A DNA stretch of 64,000 bases from positions 558,001 through 622,000 of the forward strand of contig JAVTVY010017181.1 in assembly GCA_036873755.1 (NCBI GenBank), given 5' to 3'. The position numbers were made by a program, and so were the translations under genes. This stretch comes from Hanleya hanleyi (lineage: Eukaryota > Mollusca > Polyplacophora > Lepidopleurida > Hanleyidae). Under the pieces are notes generated by a model. It was not told where the DNA came from. It did no database searches and saw only the letters and a program-made list of their open reading frames with translations. Below are positions 1-14,600 of this stretch, piece after piece; within the stretch, counting starts at the first letter, position 1, and every line of letters begins with the position of its first letter.

Positions 1-367
1 GGAATTTATTGCTGCTATTTATAAATTTGTAGTTTAACACTGATGTTGGTTAATATGGATTTAACTTTGATGTTGGTTTATATACGATATCCACACACTA
101 AATACAATTAGCCGAAACCACAGTTTTAAAAATATTATTTTGTTGTTTTTGTTTTGTATATACAATACGGTACAAACAATACACAACATAATTTAATGGC
201 ATAACTTGGGAAGGTAAACCTCAAACAGAAATACGAAGCTGCGCATCTGAAAACCCCTCGGCTCTGGGCGCCAGCCATTCATAATGTATTCAATTTGAAG
301 CAAGACTTCAGGAACACCAAGCAGTCAAGTGACAAATATACAGATTATGAAAAAATTTGCCATTAGA

Positions 368-1515
368 AATGGCCTCTAAGGTTTATGTCCAATCAGAGAA
401 GTCGGTATTCATTACATAAGTCTGTTGATGCATCGATGATGTATACCAAATTTTGTCATAGAGCATTTGAAAATTATCAGAGATAGAGATCATTAATGAT
501 TTCGCATAAATTAAAGATGGCCGCCCATCCTTCCCACCACTCAGAGAAACTGATGTGGTTATTCATTGCAAGTGTCTTGATACATGGATGCTGTATACCA
601 AGTTTCATATAGAACACTGAAATGGTACAAAGATATACATCATCAAAGATTTTGCATAAATTAAAGATGGCCACCAAGGTTTCCGCCCAATCAGAAACAC
701 CAGAACTGCCATTTATCATAAGTCTATTGATGCATCGATGATATATGCCAAATTTTACATCGAGCACTCGAACGGTATCAGAGATAGAGATCATTAATGA
801 TTTCGCATAAATTAAAGATGGCCGCCCATCCTTCCTGCCACTCAGAGGAACTGATGTGGTTATACATTGCAGGTCTCTTGATACATCGATGCTGTATACC
901 AAGTTTCGTATAGAACACTTGAATGGTATCAAAGATATATATCATTAAAGATTTTGCATAAATTAAAGATGGCCGCCAAGGTTTCCACCGAATCAGGGAA
1001 ACTGGTTTGGTCATTCCTTTGAAGTTTCTTGATGCATCGATGATCTATACCAAGTTCACACACGGAACAGTGAAATGGTACCTAAGATACACAAGATTAA
1101 TGATTTCGCATAAATTAAATATGGCCGCCAAAGTTTCCAACCAATCAGGTCCAGATTCAATAGGGTTCTGGGTCATGAGCATATGGATGTGCAGTGCAAG
1201 TTTGGTGTGCCTAGGGTAAGTCGTTCTAAAGATATCTTGGTAACGAGAAAGCTGTGATGGTTTCGCATAAATTAAAGATGGCCGCCAAAGTTTCCAACCA
1301 ATCAGGTCCAGATTCAATAGGGTTCTGCGTCACGCGCATACGGATGTGCACTGCAAGTTTGGTGTGCCTAGGGTAAGTCGTTCTGAAGATATCTTGGTAA
1401 CGAGAAAGGTGTGACGGACGGACGGACGGACAGACGGACAGACAGACAGACAACAGACGGACAGACGTACATGACGACGACAATACCCTTCGGCCAAATT
1501 TTGGCCGAGGGGTAA
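368..1515. repeat. Tandem-repeat element with ~150-bp units and palindromic CCCTTCGGCC end
   Basis: Six loosely conserved units of about 150 bp, each containing 'CGCATAAATTAAAGATGGCC' or a one- or two-base variant near 504, 653, 806, 956, 1108 and 1265. The array ends in a (GACG/GACA)n microsatellite (about 1415-1467) and a near-palindrome at 1487-1513 (CCCTTCGGCC...GGCCGAGGGG). A related module with the same terminal palindrome and CTGT run is near 39,090. It lies in, or just beyond, the HYDIN intron after exon 35. The several short ORFs on both strands repeat with the unit and are not genes. Confidence 0.85.
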
Positions 1516-1566
1516 AAAGGTAATGTAATAAGTGGGTAATCTGCCAGCATATTATAAATTATAATT

Positions 1567-1752
1567 AGAAGAGAGCTATGCAAACGTTACTTCGGTAAAC
1601 CTGGAGCAATAGCAGGTAACCTATACGCACCCTAGCTGGTGTGGTATAGGAAACAAAAAGTATGTCTTGGACTGGAAACTTTTTTATAAGCCTGATCGGT
1701 TTCCTAGGATGGCTCCAGGTCTACCGAAGTAACATTTGCATATCTCTCTTTT
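1567..1752. mobile_element. Small inverted-repeat element (MITE-like)
   Basis: The outer 40 or so bases of this 186-bp segment are inverted copies: 'AAGAGAGCTATGCAAACGTT' on the left matches the complement of the right end with few mismatches, and the pairing continues through 'ACTTCGGTAAACCTGGAGC'. No ORF. The size and terminal inverted repeats suit a non-autonomous DNA element. No target duplication was recognised. Confidence 0.7.
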
Positions 1753-1986
1753 AATTAAGCATATGATAAATTAGTCTATTTTAGTTTAATACAGGCATGC
1801 GGATAGTTAAATTCACATGAAAATGGATGTATTAAGATGGCAAGATCATATAACAAGTTAATGCATGGGAAACTGCCTATATATATATATTGAACATAAT
1901 AATGCGTTGGTATTAACAAAAAGACAAAAGGAGAGAGAAATCTTCACCACCACCATTCCTCTGGAAATCTTTAGCTGATCACTTAC

Positions 1987-4900
1987 CAGACATAGGTGCT
2001 CCATTGACGATAACAGCTATTCCTCGCCTGTTACGAGCAGCCTTTCCCTCAGGGCTCAGGTCAATACCCAAATATCGGGCAATAGCAGCAGACACTGGAG
2101 TGATTTCCAACTCGCCCACCCCCATGGAACTGCTCACGGACTCTCGTAATTTTTCTGGAGAAAAATGAACAAATTTACAAATGCCTCTAAGACTCTTCAG
2201 TTCCACTAACTAAGAAACAGAGATGCCATAAATGTTGAATATTTATTTCCAAGGATGACCAACAGGGACAAACCCCATTTACAGGCTCTGAGTATGTGAG
2301 ATAAGGAAATAAGGATGAATTAACAAGTATCAATCAAATATACGTTCATAAAGAAATGAGAACCAGGAATTCACACAACCTTCCATAGCATCTTCTTTCT
2401 CTCCCTGCTCATTCTGCTTGATCTCGGTCAGCTCTGACTGAACAGGGGCAGGAATACCATCCGAGGATGGGGCGGTCACAATGGGAGTCTCCAGTGGTCC
2501 TGACGGAGGAATGTCTGTCAGCTCCTCTTTCACTTCTTCACCACGCTCGATGGCTGGAAGAAGTGAACATGTGATCACATGAAGCAGAAGACAATGAATG
2601 TGTTTTTTCTATTCATTGTCATGGACAATTTGCGATCAGCCATTGATGTAACAGCAAAATACTACTTTATTTGTATAACTTTTCAGAATGGTGTCACATC
2701 TGTAACTTTCTTTATTACCATGCACTGAGGTCGGAAATGGTGAAATGTGACATTCTGAATCCAGAGGAAGTGATTGCTTTCCTATGCATTGTCACGAACA
2801 ACTCATAATGAACTATCTATAGATTTATCAGCATTAATTCAGCTGTCTTCATACACATTCAGGCACAGGTAAGATGCTGGTCACACAGAGGATCCCCGAG
2901 TGTGAATGATGTAGAATGGTTTACCTTCAGCCCTCTCCCTCTCTTCCTGTTCCTTCCTGGCAGTCTCCGCAGCTTCTTCCTCCTCTTGTTTCATTCTCTC
3001 CTGTTCCTCCAACTTCTTCAGTTGCTCTGTCAAGTGTATTGACAACAGTTTAAATTGATACCATAGAGCTCTGATCATGAATGATGGCACAAGAACAGCT
3101 ACTGATATACATTAGCACCGCAACTACTGATAATGCTTGAACAGAAATTGGTATATTTCATGCTAGAATCTTGCCTTTTATTAGGATGAGTAAATGAGGA
3201 GGTAGTCCCCACCTGACAGGGAAATTACCTCTCCAGAATGGCACTATTGTCAGGTGTCATGTAAATTAGTGTCTTTTCTCTTGATCTCCATCTCCCTTTA
3301 GTGATATCTCAACTAATGGCTCATTACTTCTTAGCCTTGTTCATCTACAAACTCATATGAGGTTTTTAAATGACAGCATTTAAGGCTAATGACACCTGGA
3401 TTCCTTGTTTCCTGTCAGACTGTTTTTCAAAAGTGATGTTGGCGGAGTCATTATTCATTACTCATTATTTGAAACAAATTTGGGTCAAAACATTCGGCCG
3501 CTGTGTTTGAGAATGTTTAAACATAAGAGTTACCTCCCCTGATGGGATTTCCCATGGGAAGATCTTATTTTCATCAAACTTGCCATTTCCATCCTGTCCA
3601 TCACCAGATTTGATGAGCCTTTGATGTTGTTGAACGAAATGAGGTTGGTTTAAACATTTGACTAATTTCAGCATGTTCAAAGTGAGGAATTGCACTTGAT
3701 GAGTGCATCAAAGTTGGAAGAACAGCAAATAATGAAAAAATGAGAAAATAATGAAAACAGTGGGTGGTAGATAAAATAACATGATGACAGGAAACAAGGA
3801 TTCGAGTGTGGATGGCCTAATCTGAAGAATAGGATTTCGCTCTAAATAAACAATTCTCATGAGAGAAATCAATAAATGTGCAGACCTTCATAGAAATCCA
3901 GTAACTCTTGGGGAAGCTTGTCTGCTGGTGGGCGTGGTGGTAAGAGAATGGTATTGTTCTCATCATAACCCTTCATTAGGCGCAAAATCTGGGGAGAAAG
4001 AACACACATTCAATCATAAAGCTCTCAATCCAGTAGATAGTAAATTATGAATATGCCATTCACTGGAGAGCACAATTATGAATTATTTTATATTTGTCAA
4101 TTCCAGCCTATTCATACAATAGTTAACTTTCCAGTACAACCATGTAGGGATATGAAATTTCCATGTAGGTAAGCTGATACAAAATGAGTCCTGAAGAATA
4201 CGATTTTCCCCAAACAATGTTTGTCAGATTGGTAACAATTGGTTCAGAAAGAAGAATGAGAGAGTAGGATTGAACATCGTTTTCAACAATTTTTCAGTCA
4301 TATCACAATGGTGCCTACATGTGCCAGGACACAAGTGTGTCCACATTTCCTATTCCTGGACACTGATCAGCCAAGCCAGTATGGCACGTGGTCACCCATA
4401 CAAGTATTGACCGGGTTCATTGTTGCTTAACTTTGATCATCTGACGAGAACCAGTATGCCCAATGTGATTCATCGCGCTGATTCAGTTCAGCTGATTTAA
4501 TTTAGATCTCAATGTTATGTGACACAGGGTTTAAGAAACTGGGTTTTACTTACTCGTTCCTCCTCCAAGTATGTTTTGTCAAACTCTAGGTTATAAATCT
4601 CTACAGGGAAGCTGCATGGGTTCCTGATCACGATCTCCTGCTCGTCCCCACTGCTGTGAGGCAGGACTGGACCAAACTCCTGCAGGTTCAGCTCAAAGTC
4701 CAGCCGTGGCTCCTGTCCCTGACCTCGACATAGCAGCAGGATACGCTGACTGCTCTGGCTGATACGGATAGGAATCCTCACTTCGTAAAATCTCTGCATG
4801 ATATTAAGTGAAAGCATAAAGTTAAATACAACAACAGTTAACATGTATTATGGGTATTAGACATATGAACCCACTAAAGGGTTCTTCTACACTATGCTCA

Positions 4901-5601
4901 TCAACACATGAATTATATTTAATATAAACAGGGTTTCCAAGCTTGAGGACTACCAATATTCTGCACAGTTTTCCAGACCAGAATGGCGGCATTCCAAGCC
5001 TCAAACAGCAACAGGTATGTCCACGAGTTATCCTTAACTCCAGTAATAAAGTGCACTCATTTTCAGCTAATATTAATTATGCCAATAAATCTGCCAGGAT
5101 AAGCAAACAAGTGGAAAGAATCCATATCAATTTTCTGAGCGCTCTGAAAGCTCTCAAAAGACTGTCAGGAATCTAGATATTGACAGCAGCTTTGTTTTAA
5201 GATAACCTTGTATTAGTGACCTTCAATCGATATTGGGAAATGTTCAGTTATTGATTCTTGCAAAATAACGACTAACACAAGTGATGAAGTACATATGTAT
5301 TTAACTGGAGTTCAATTTTCTTGATCCAAGGAAAAATTTCAATGGCCTTTCAAGGCAGTGAACAACTTTTTGAATTTTCTCGACCATTTACCAGTTCTCG
5401 ACTCTGTGGGAACCCTGTATAAAGTAATCATTTCATTTGTAGTCAGTGACTGACCTCTTCTGTGGGCATGAATTTGACCTGGACGTTGGTCCTCTGGCCC
5501 GGTAACAGGGTCCCATTAGGAGGCATCATCTCAAAGTGACGTGGCTTGCTCTTCTCCAGACGCTGCTTACGCCGTAGATGCATTGGTACATGACGGTCAC
5601 T
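1987..5601 (-). CDS. HYDIN: HYDIN exons 30-35: last ASH repeat, coiled coil and start of the P-loop domain
   Basis: Residues 1830-2140. Exon 30 (5455-5601) has 'PPNGTLLPGQRTNVQVKFMP' and exon 31 (4554-4793) 'LLCRGQGQEPRLDFELNLQ' and 'RNPCSFPVEIYNLEFD'. Exon 32 encodes a proline-rich turn, exon 33 (2925-3026) a K/E/R-rich heptad segment likely to form a coiled coil, and exon 34 an acidic linker. Exon 35 (1987-2154) ends with 'RRGIAVIVNGAPMSG', the first part of the Walker-A-like motif that opens the nucleotide-kinase-like domain of HYDIN. The exon breaks inside that motif (phase 1); the next exon must carry the conserved lysine and lies outside the window. Confidence 0.93.
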
Positions 5602-8600
5602 CTGAAATAGCACAGAATACATATTGGATCAGAGACAATAAGGACGAATAGAACTTCACAATTTACAAAAAAAAAGAAAAAAAATGTAGGTATGTAGACA
5701 AGGCATAAACAAAAATAAGTTTGATGGTTTACAGTCCTTCACTATATCTCTCTGTGTCCATATTATATTTCCAATTTCTCCATTATGGTTGTGAAACCCG
5801 AGGCAAAAGTTGCTTCTGCACCTTTTACTCCGAACTGATGAACAAATTGTGTAGGCAGGAATAATTTAAATATAAATGTCTGTAGTAGTGTGCATACCTG
5901 TTTGCGATCTTTGTCGCTGGGCAGAGAGTTCCAGTCACAGCGAACATGTTGATGATTATGAAGCTGTACCGTGACCACCTTACACTCGCCACACTTCACA
6001 TCAGCAAACTCAAGCGTGTCATCCGAGATCTCCATATCTGGCATGGTCACGTCAGCTAACAGCTTAATACGTACGACAGGTCCACCCACGATCTGCAGAA
6101 AATTACACATTTCACCTCGACATTTCATTAGGTGGCATTATCATAGTACTCAAATATAGATTAGTTCAGTATCTGACAATGATGGCACAGCTCAGGATGG
6201 CATAATGTATTACATTTGATACATTTACAATCGAGAATATTCCACAGTTTCCAACAGTTATTGTTTTAACAGTTTCCATTTACCTGTGAACAAGATAAAG
6301 CAAGCTAAATGACAGCATAATAACTCATATACAAAGGGAATAAGAAACGACAGTAGCTTACATTGATTGGTACGATTGCCTCAACTGGCCCGAGTGAAAG
6401 ATTTGCTCCGCGGGGGTCAAAACTGACCACGAAATCGATGGTCTCGTGGTCCGGAGCACCTGGCAGTTGACGGACTTTGTCCAGCTCCACGTTGAAGCCA
6501 TAGTTGTATATATCTCCACGTTCCACTTGGAAAGAGGCAGGGAAGCAGCCAGTATTGGTGGCCCTCACAACATGGGTCCGTACAGTACCCAGCACAACAT
6601 AACCAAAGTCCAGCAGGTAGTCGGGTAGTATGGCCCTGTTATATAGCAAGGGAGAATAAGTTAGATACCATAATCAAGTGATTGTTGTAAATCTCGGGGG
6701 AATTTTTACAAGTTCTAAATGATTAGTACTTGACTATTGACAAACTGAAGTTGAATATCTGGGAATAATTTGAATCAAATCTGACATATCATGAATAATT
6801 TAATAGCTTGACAAAATCTCTCACTCCAGCTCATGAAATATCAGTCTTGCTCCACCGTCTGTCAGTACACACTGATTTGAATAATTCTGTAAATTATGTG
6901 ACAGGGAGTTTGAATACTTACTTTGGTTTGGTCTTCCTCTTGCCCAGTTTTGTGTCTTTAGTGATGTGGGTGTCCCTGCTCTCAATACTGGTGGGTGGGG
7001 TTACATCAGAGTCAAACCTGCCTGGGAGATGATGATGCTCCTGGGAGAACTCTTTCACTATCAGACGTTCCACCTCCATCTGTAGGTCCAGGGATGAAGG
7101 CACGTTCAACTGTAAACAGTCATGAGATGGTTAAAAATTAAGTCTTTAATAATACAGATAAACTTTGGCTTGATATATTTGTTAACATATTGAAACCTTT
7201 GCAAGAATCTCTTTTGTCTGGGAAATGGAACCATTCAGGTAGTGAATACTCAAACATTTTAATCATGGTTGGGTTCAAAGCTTTATATAACACTGCTTGC
7301 ATTCAGGCATCACCTACGACAGTCCTAAGATTCTGCCAATCTAGTTGAAATTAAGTAGACTTAAGGTGTGGAATTAACAGCAGGAAGCAAGGGTAAATAC
7401 CTGAACAATGTTGTCCCGGTCCCTCTGAGAATCCCTCTGACTAGATAACTCTCCTTGGTCTCTCTGGGTCAGTTTTTGACCATCAGGTTTAGCAGATCCT
7501 GGCCTTCTCATCTCCATGCCTTGCCCTTCACATTCCGGCTTTCCGAGACTCTCCATGGCCTCTCTCACAAGGTCGTTCATGGCTTCTTGAGACCGTGGAA
7601 GATCCAGTGAGATCCGAGGGAATACCCCTTCACCTGTCAGGTGGATCATGTCTGGTTCAAAGTGGGCCACCTGAACAGTGAAACTTTTGTTGAATTTCTC
7701 GGGGACACCAGCCACATACTTGACTGTTAATATTTGCTGGCTCATAGGGGCAATGTAACCCTGCAGAAATGAGACAAATACGAGAAATGAAGACACGTTT
7801 TAAGTGATGCAAATATTTATAATCCTACTTCATCCATCAGGTTTTACTGTTCCGAACAACCCAGTCAAAAATGTCATTCTTTGAAGAATGGAAACTGAAG
7901 CAGGATGGAAACTATCTTCACTTCGAGCATATCCGGAGTTAATCAGGGCATGAAAACAATATATTTTTCCAAATAAATTGCAAAGCTTGATAACTGTGAA
8001 ACAACCTCAATTAGGATTCATATTTTCAATGATCTAAGATGGTGCTAAAGACAAGTACTCACAGTGTGTGGGATGATGATGGGTACCCCTGGTTTGGGTC
8101 TTTTGGCCAGGCTAGGATCCATGTTAACAGCAGTGAAGTCAAAGCCCACTTTTCCAGTGTTGAATAGTGTTATTTCCGCTGAAGCCACCTGGTCATACAT
8201 CTGTTTACCATAATCAATATCATGGGTGTCAAAGCGATACTCCACCAGAGAGGCCTCTCCAGTCAAGGTCAGCTCATATGTCGGCCCACCTTCCACTTCA
8301 CACACAGCTTTGGCCTTGCCCCAGATATCAGCATGACCGAAGAAGGTCAAGGTCACCTGCTCGGTGTCTCCAGGTTGCAGGGTGCCATACAGTGGCAAAA
8401 TATCGAAAACCTGTCGAATATTCAAAGATGGTATATATTCCCTGAAATGGTACTTCACAAGTTTATTATTTTCTCAAGAAAAGTACTCAGTGGCAAATAG
8501 TACCTGGTTAATGCTTCAAGAAACATCTTCATTAGTTCTCACGAATCCAAAGACTCTCATAATTTAAGAAGGCAAACATAAATAATGTCCCATCGAATAA

Positions 8601-11600
8601 TAGAAACTTGATGACCACTAACCTCCTCAATACCCATTGGTGAAGGTTCTCTCTCCTGTTCTAGAAGAGCCGCTAGAATCTTGTTCTCTTCCAGAGGGGT
8701 TTTGGGTCTCAAATCAGGAGTCTGGCAGAGTTTGATCTCAGAGAGTCTGCTCTCCATATCTGTCCTGTCCATATCATCCTTGTCTACACCAGCCTCTGGA
8801 GCCCCTTCCTGTTCACGCTGACCCTGTAACAGTTAGGTAGGACATAACATAGCAGGGATGTCATTTCAGGGAGAACTGATTTTGCACATAAGCCCGATCT
8901 CTGTATATTACAAGGTGTGTGCTACAATTCCCAGGAACTGTCATTAAGTGTTTTTCCTCATCCCACAAAAGAATCAATCCAACTTGCAGATTTACATAAT
9001 TTGTCAACTTGCCACTCATGTGAGCAAAGCTTGCCTCCCTTTCTCAGCCACCGCCTGACGCATTTTACTGGAAAGGTACATACTAAGCAAACTAAAACAG
9101 GCTGATTTTGATTGGTTTGAAAATTATCTCTCAACCAGTTGAAGAGATACTATACCTTTTCTACTCCCTCTTTTGTGCTGTCCTCAAATTTGTTCCCATC
9201 TACCTTTTCATCGAGGTCTTTATCTGGCATCTGTGCTTTCTTCACTTCTGATAAAATGATGTCAGTTTCCTGAAACAGAAGTAGTTGAATTACACATAAT
9301 TGAGTTGGTCCTTGTGTGTTTAATTCTAGCATAAGACCTACTGAACTGTGCACAATAACAGAACCATCTATCTAAAAAAAAAATTATCATCACTGCAATC
9401 ATTCCATCGACAACATTTATAGATCATCCCAAATAGTTTCCATACTTTCTTTATGCTTATTGTTGTAAGAGGGTTTGACTTTTTATAATTGTTTAGGGGA
9501 ATGGTCAAAGCCTGAATAGAACAACTGAAAACCCTCAAATATGAAGCCTGTTTAGAACTAGCAAAGACAGGGATATTTACATCTGGGATGTCAGAGTCTG
9601 ATTACAATTGGGGGGGGGGTATTTTGGCTTAATGTCACATTCAAGTTTGTTTCACTCATATGGTGACATGTCAGTTTGGTTGGTGGAGGAAGCCGGAGAA
9701 CCTGGAGAACCCTTTGTTTTGCAAAGCACATCACAATACGAATCCCACATCGATGCTGAATAAAACATGATCATAATCAGACTTGGATGTCACAGATCAG
9801 AGGATACAGCTTCAATAAGGTTTTCACCACACCCTCCTCTTATTGTGTTAAAAAAATCCACTTTTATATCATTTTTCAGAGGAAAAAATATGAACTTGTT
9901 CACAAAGCTTCTCTGGATGTTTTCGTGCAAAGTGTGTAGGGGGTATTTGGTAGAACCTTTAACTGGATCAATGTCATTTTCCTGTCCTGTAAAAAAAAAT
10001 GAGAGCAAATCATCACTATACCTTCTCTTCCCCTATGCCTTCATCTTCCTCCCCCAGGCTGTCACAGGTCTCAATTATCACCTCCACCTGAGGGGCTTCA
10101 TCGTCAACTTCAGTCATGTCTGCTGGTTCATGTGCCTCCTCCTCCTCCTCCTGCACCTCTCTCTCCCCCTCCTCCACTGTCATGTCATAGAAGGCTGGTT
10201 TGGGACGAGGGTTGAATTTGGTACACGGTTCATTCCCGATGAGAAATGACCATTTGTATTTCACTTCCATTGGACTGTTGTTTGTTATGTTGACGTAACG
10301 GGTGACTTCAGTGTCATTCAAGATGCACCCAAAGTCTACCACCATCTGTTCAAACTCCAGATTTGGGAAGTACACTTCACCCCGCAAGGCTATGTAGTCC
10401 TACAATACCAAGTAAGATTTACAGTGAATTTTCATTATAACGACATTCGTTACAAGAGAAATTTCATTATAACAACAAAGTTTACAGAAAGTAATGTACC
10501 TGATCACACTTATTCTCTGTTCATTATAACAGCAAATTCATCATGACGACAAATTTTTAACTGGGAGAATGTAGTCGTTTTAAGAGGGTTGACTGAATCA
10601 TGAAAAGTAAACTAACCATATTTTACATAAATGACAATGTTTATGACCCATCAAATATTTGAAACGGATCGAAACAATGCAATAACCGTTACCATTACTG
10701 TTTTCAGTCAGGAGTGAAATCCCTTATTTGAAATATGATATAATGCTATATTTATGGATGTTTCAAACCATGTGATTCCCTATCATTGCTGATGCAAGGG
10801 AGACAACTTCTGGTCACAATCAGGGGAGATAATTTCATAGTCCACTAGCTCAAACTCATGTAAAGATATACAAAGGGAATTTCTCATACTGGTGAACTGA
10901 ACCCAATTCCAAAACATGTGGACTCAAAGTGTACTTACAATATGTGGGTGTTCTTTGTAAGAAACGTGCAGTATTTCATCAATGGTTCGGATGTGGGAAT
11001 TGTCTTTATATGCTGGGTCAAACTGTATCTTCAGGTTGTAGGACTGGTTCAATTCCAGAAAAATCTCCTGCAAATGGGATCAAAATGATGACATACAATA
11101 CAGATAGAACCTGTGCAAGACAAGACAATCCAAAAGTAGTGATTTCTAAGGAATTATAACCGAGACCACAAACATTAGTCAATCTTATAGTAACACATTT
11201 ATATTTGACAACATACAGATGGTTGGGGAATAGATCAAAATATTGTGAACATCCAAATGCTAGTGGCTGAAATACCCACAAGTTAAAAAAAGCTTAATTC
11301 TGTATCTACTTATGAAACAAAATTATAATACATGAACCCGATGAGATTTTTCAGTATATGCATGCAAACAAAGGTTCATGTTTACATAAAAAAACTGCTG
11401 AATTTAGCAGAGCTTGATACAAGAGCTATTTAATATAGGGCAATAATGGAGAAACTTACAGATTCAGAGCATTCAGTTCCATCTTCTAAGAGAAGTACAA
11501 ATGGGTGTTTTAGCTCTAGCAGAGTGGTCAATGGTAGACTGGAGACATTGGTCAGGAGAAGCTCCCGGGTCTGCAGTTCTAGTGTCTCCTCAGGCATCTA

Positions 11601-14600
11601 AAACATATAGGTAATAAATAGTGTTTAGCAAAATGTCGTACTTATGGTGAAACATAAACCGGTTTGACTAGGACAAAATGTACGCTTAGAAGTACCAGGA
11701 GGGATGAAACTGACTATCACAATCAACCTTGGCTGATTTTCTTATCTTATAGACATGTATGATTGTGATATTGAAATTGTAACAATGTAACAGTGGATAA
11801 TTGCCTGTCTATCTATGAAAACCTACAGAGTTAGTTTACAAGAACTTTTCAACATCATGGTCATCTATTCAAACAGTTCACACAGCTTGAAAGCCTGAAA
11901 CATCATGACCAGCCCAATGGTTGGTATTCAAAGCCAGTCTGACTATTCAGGGGTTAATTACTACATGATTTACTGCACTTATATTTAGCTACTGTTCAAT
12001 ACGTCATGTTAAATGTAAGACAGATGATTGTTATCAATAGTACCGTACCTTGTCGACCCTGAAGAACACACTCTTGCTGGAGAACTCCACGAGGGGACTA
12101 ATGAACTGACATGACACATCCACCTTCATGATCTGCTCCTTACCACCCTGCCTCCCGATGATAGCATGACACAACAGTCTCTCTCTCACATACTGTGGGC
12201 TAATAAAGTAAACAATATTCAAGGTCAATGTGGAAGAGATAGATATGCCAGAATACCAGTCAGTAGAATTCATAAAACTAGCACATGACCATCCCCCTAC
12301 ATAGCTCCTTTCATAGCCAGTGGTATGGACCGACACATCCACTCACGCATGGCTCATTTCATACTACTAGTCCCGTAGCATGGATGGGTGGATGGATGCA
12401 CAGCTCCTCTAATAATGTAGATAAACTATCTGGTATATATTTCCTCCATCCTATGTTCTGAAATATATCAATAACGAAAGAGAGGCAAAACTTCAAAGGT
12501 GCACTAAATATGTTTTACCTGTCCACTAATCCTTCCAGGTTCATTTCCACACTCTGCCCTGGTAATAGGTCCATACGATGAGGGTTCAGTTGGAACATGG
12601 GCTTTGGAGGGTCTGGCACTGGAGGCTGGTACTGTCAAAAGGCAAAGCAACATCATCAGAACATGGTCTCCATTTATTAAATATTTTTTCTCATAAATGT
12701 CTATCCAGATAATAGATAGATTATTATGTTTTCCAGATACCAGATCCAAGTAATATGTTCATACTTCAAGTACTTTTATTCACCTAGTCAGTTGTTCATA
12801 ATTCAGGCAATACGCAGAGACTGATGCACCAACCGCATTCAATACATGCAATGGTACCTCTTCAGGAGTATTACGATCCTAGAATCATTTTATTGTCATC
12901 ATACCTTATTTTTTACATCTTTCAGATTGACATAGACATTCCTCTTTGGTTTAATGGGCAGGAAGCCATCTGTACTCCAGATCAGTTGCTGGTGACGCCG
13001 ACCATTGTTTGTTAGCACAAAAGTTTTTCTTAGGGGTCGGTTACTGGAAACATAGTTGAAAATTGACAGTTGGTTTATACTTAATATGCAGACTAGATAT
13101 TCTAATGATCAGTAGCTGCCACATAATGTAGTCATAAATATTTCAAATTTAAACTGGTGACTATTTGGATTCAACATTTGATGCAAGTCTTGTACACTCA
13201 GTTGTTGTATGAGTGCTCATAATAGGATTTGTGATCCCACAAGTGAATTTTGTTAAGGATTTACAAATAAATGAATAATTTTGGTGCACAACAATAGCTT
13301 ATTGACATTTGACTTCAAATTCCATATGTTTTTTCTTTCTTCCAGTTTTGGGGTATCAGCATATCCAAGGCAGTAGTGACCTTGACTTTTTGCTTGACTC
13401 TACGATCTCAAAATCAATAGGCTTCTTCTTTGTACGAGATTGAGCAAAGAGATAACCATTTTTGAAGATTTCCTCGTTTCTTAGCCAGTGACCTTGACCT
13501 TTGACCTCAAAATAAGGTTCTTGTTGGTTACGGTATAACCAAAGTTGGTATCCATAACCAGAATCTGAAGACAACACACACAGAATAAAAGTTATTCATG
13601 CAGACATACGAATAGACGGACAGACAGTAAAAGCAATAGGCATGAGTTTGAGGTATACAACAGCCTAGACATAACAAATCATGAAGATCATGAATTTTTA
13701 GGCCAATTTGATCTTTGACCTCAAAATGAATAGTGTTCTTTTTTGCCCCATGGGTAAGGTATACCCTAAGATTGGTGTCAATCCATAATATGGAACTAGA
13801 GATTGCACGGTTATCGAAAGTTAACAGGGGGACGGACAGAACTCGATATCACATAATACGACCTCCTCTAATGACAGGAGAATAATCAAATTTCAACATG
13901 CAGTATTGAGATATAATGAAGTCAGAGTGTGATAATATAAATTTACCTGAAGTTAGGTCCAAGGTCAAGGACAGGAGATAGAGGTGGGTCTGATACGATG
14001 GTAGTTCCTTCCCCATATGCTGTGAGGGGAATGGTTCGTATCTGACTCTCCAGAATTTCAATCTGCAGCTTATCTTGGAATCTGTGTACAGACAAGATAC
14101 ATTTAGGTTTATTGTGTGATAAGAGACTTTTAGTATTTAGAGACTCGGAATAACATACTGGCATGTATTACTTGCAGTTAATAAGGCTCAGCCATTGTTG
14201 CATTCTGCATTTTACATTAAGTTAACCTGGTGAATTGCAACAAAAGGGCCCCGTTTGTTAATGTTAAGTTAATTATATATTTTAGCACTGATATACAAAG
14301 AAACAAGTGGTTGTAAAATGGATGTTCTGAAAACAAAGATTATCATTAAGCATGCTGAGCTTTCCCCGATGACACAGCAATGTTCACGTTTGGTGTACCA
14401 CAGCTTTCCCCTTGCATGAAAACTAAGCTGATCGTTGAACATGCCAATCTTATTAGTACATGTATACTCTTACGTCTTCTCAGCAAGCAGTGATATTATC
14501 ATTTATGGGTGAGAATTTACTGGGTACCCTTGAATGACAAAGCTCATAACCTATTAACTTACTTGACACTATCATTAAGGTATGCTATGACAATAATCTC

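Noticed and set aside
368..1483. Several 70-150-codon ORFs with similar peptides on both strands
   Set aside because: Peptides recur with the 150-bp repeat unit, so they derive from the tandem array.
8167..8567. Overlapping plus-strand ORFs of 67-92 codons
   Set aside because: Shadows of HYDIN exon 25 and its flank; no domain in them and no splice logic.
9767..10249. 160-codon plus-strand ORF with hydrophobic stretches
   Set aside because: Antisense of the acidic exon 22 of HYDIN; GAG/GAA-rich codons read in reverse give a Leu/Ser/Pro frame without stops.
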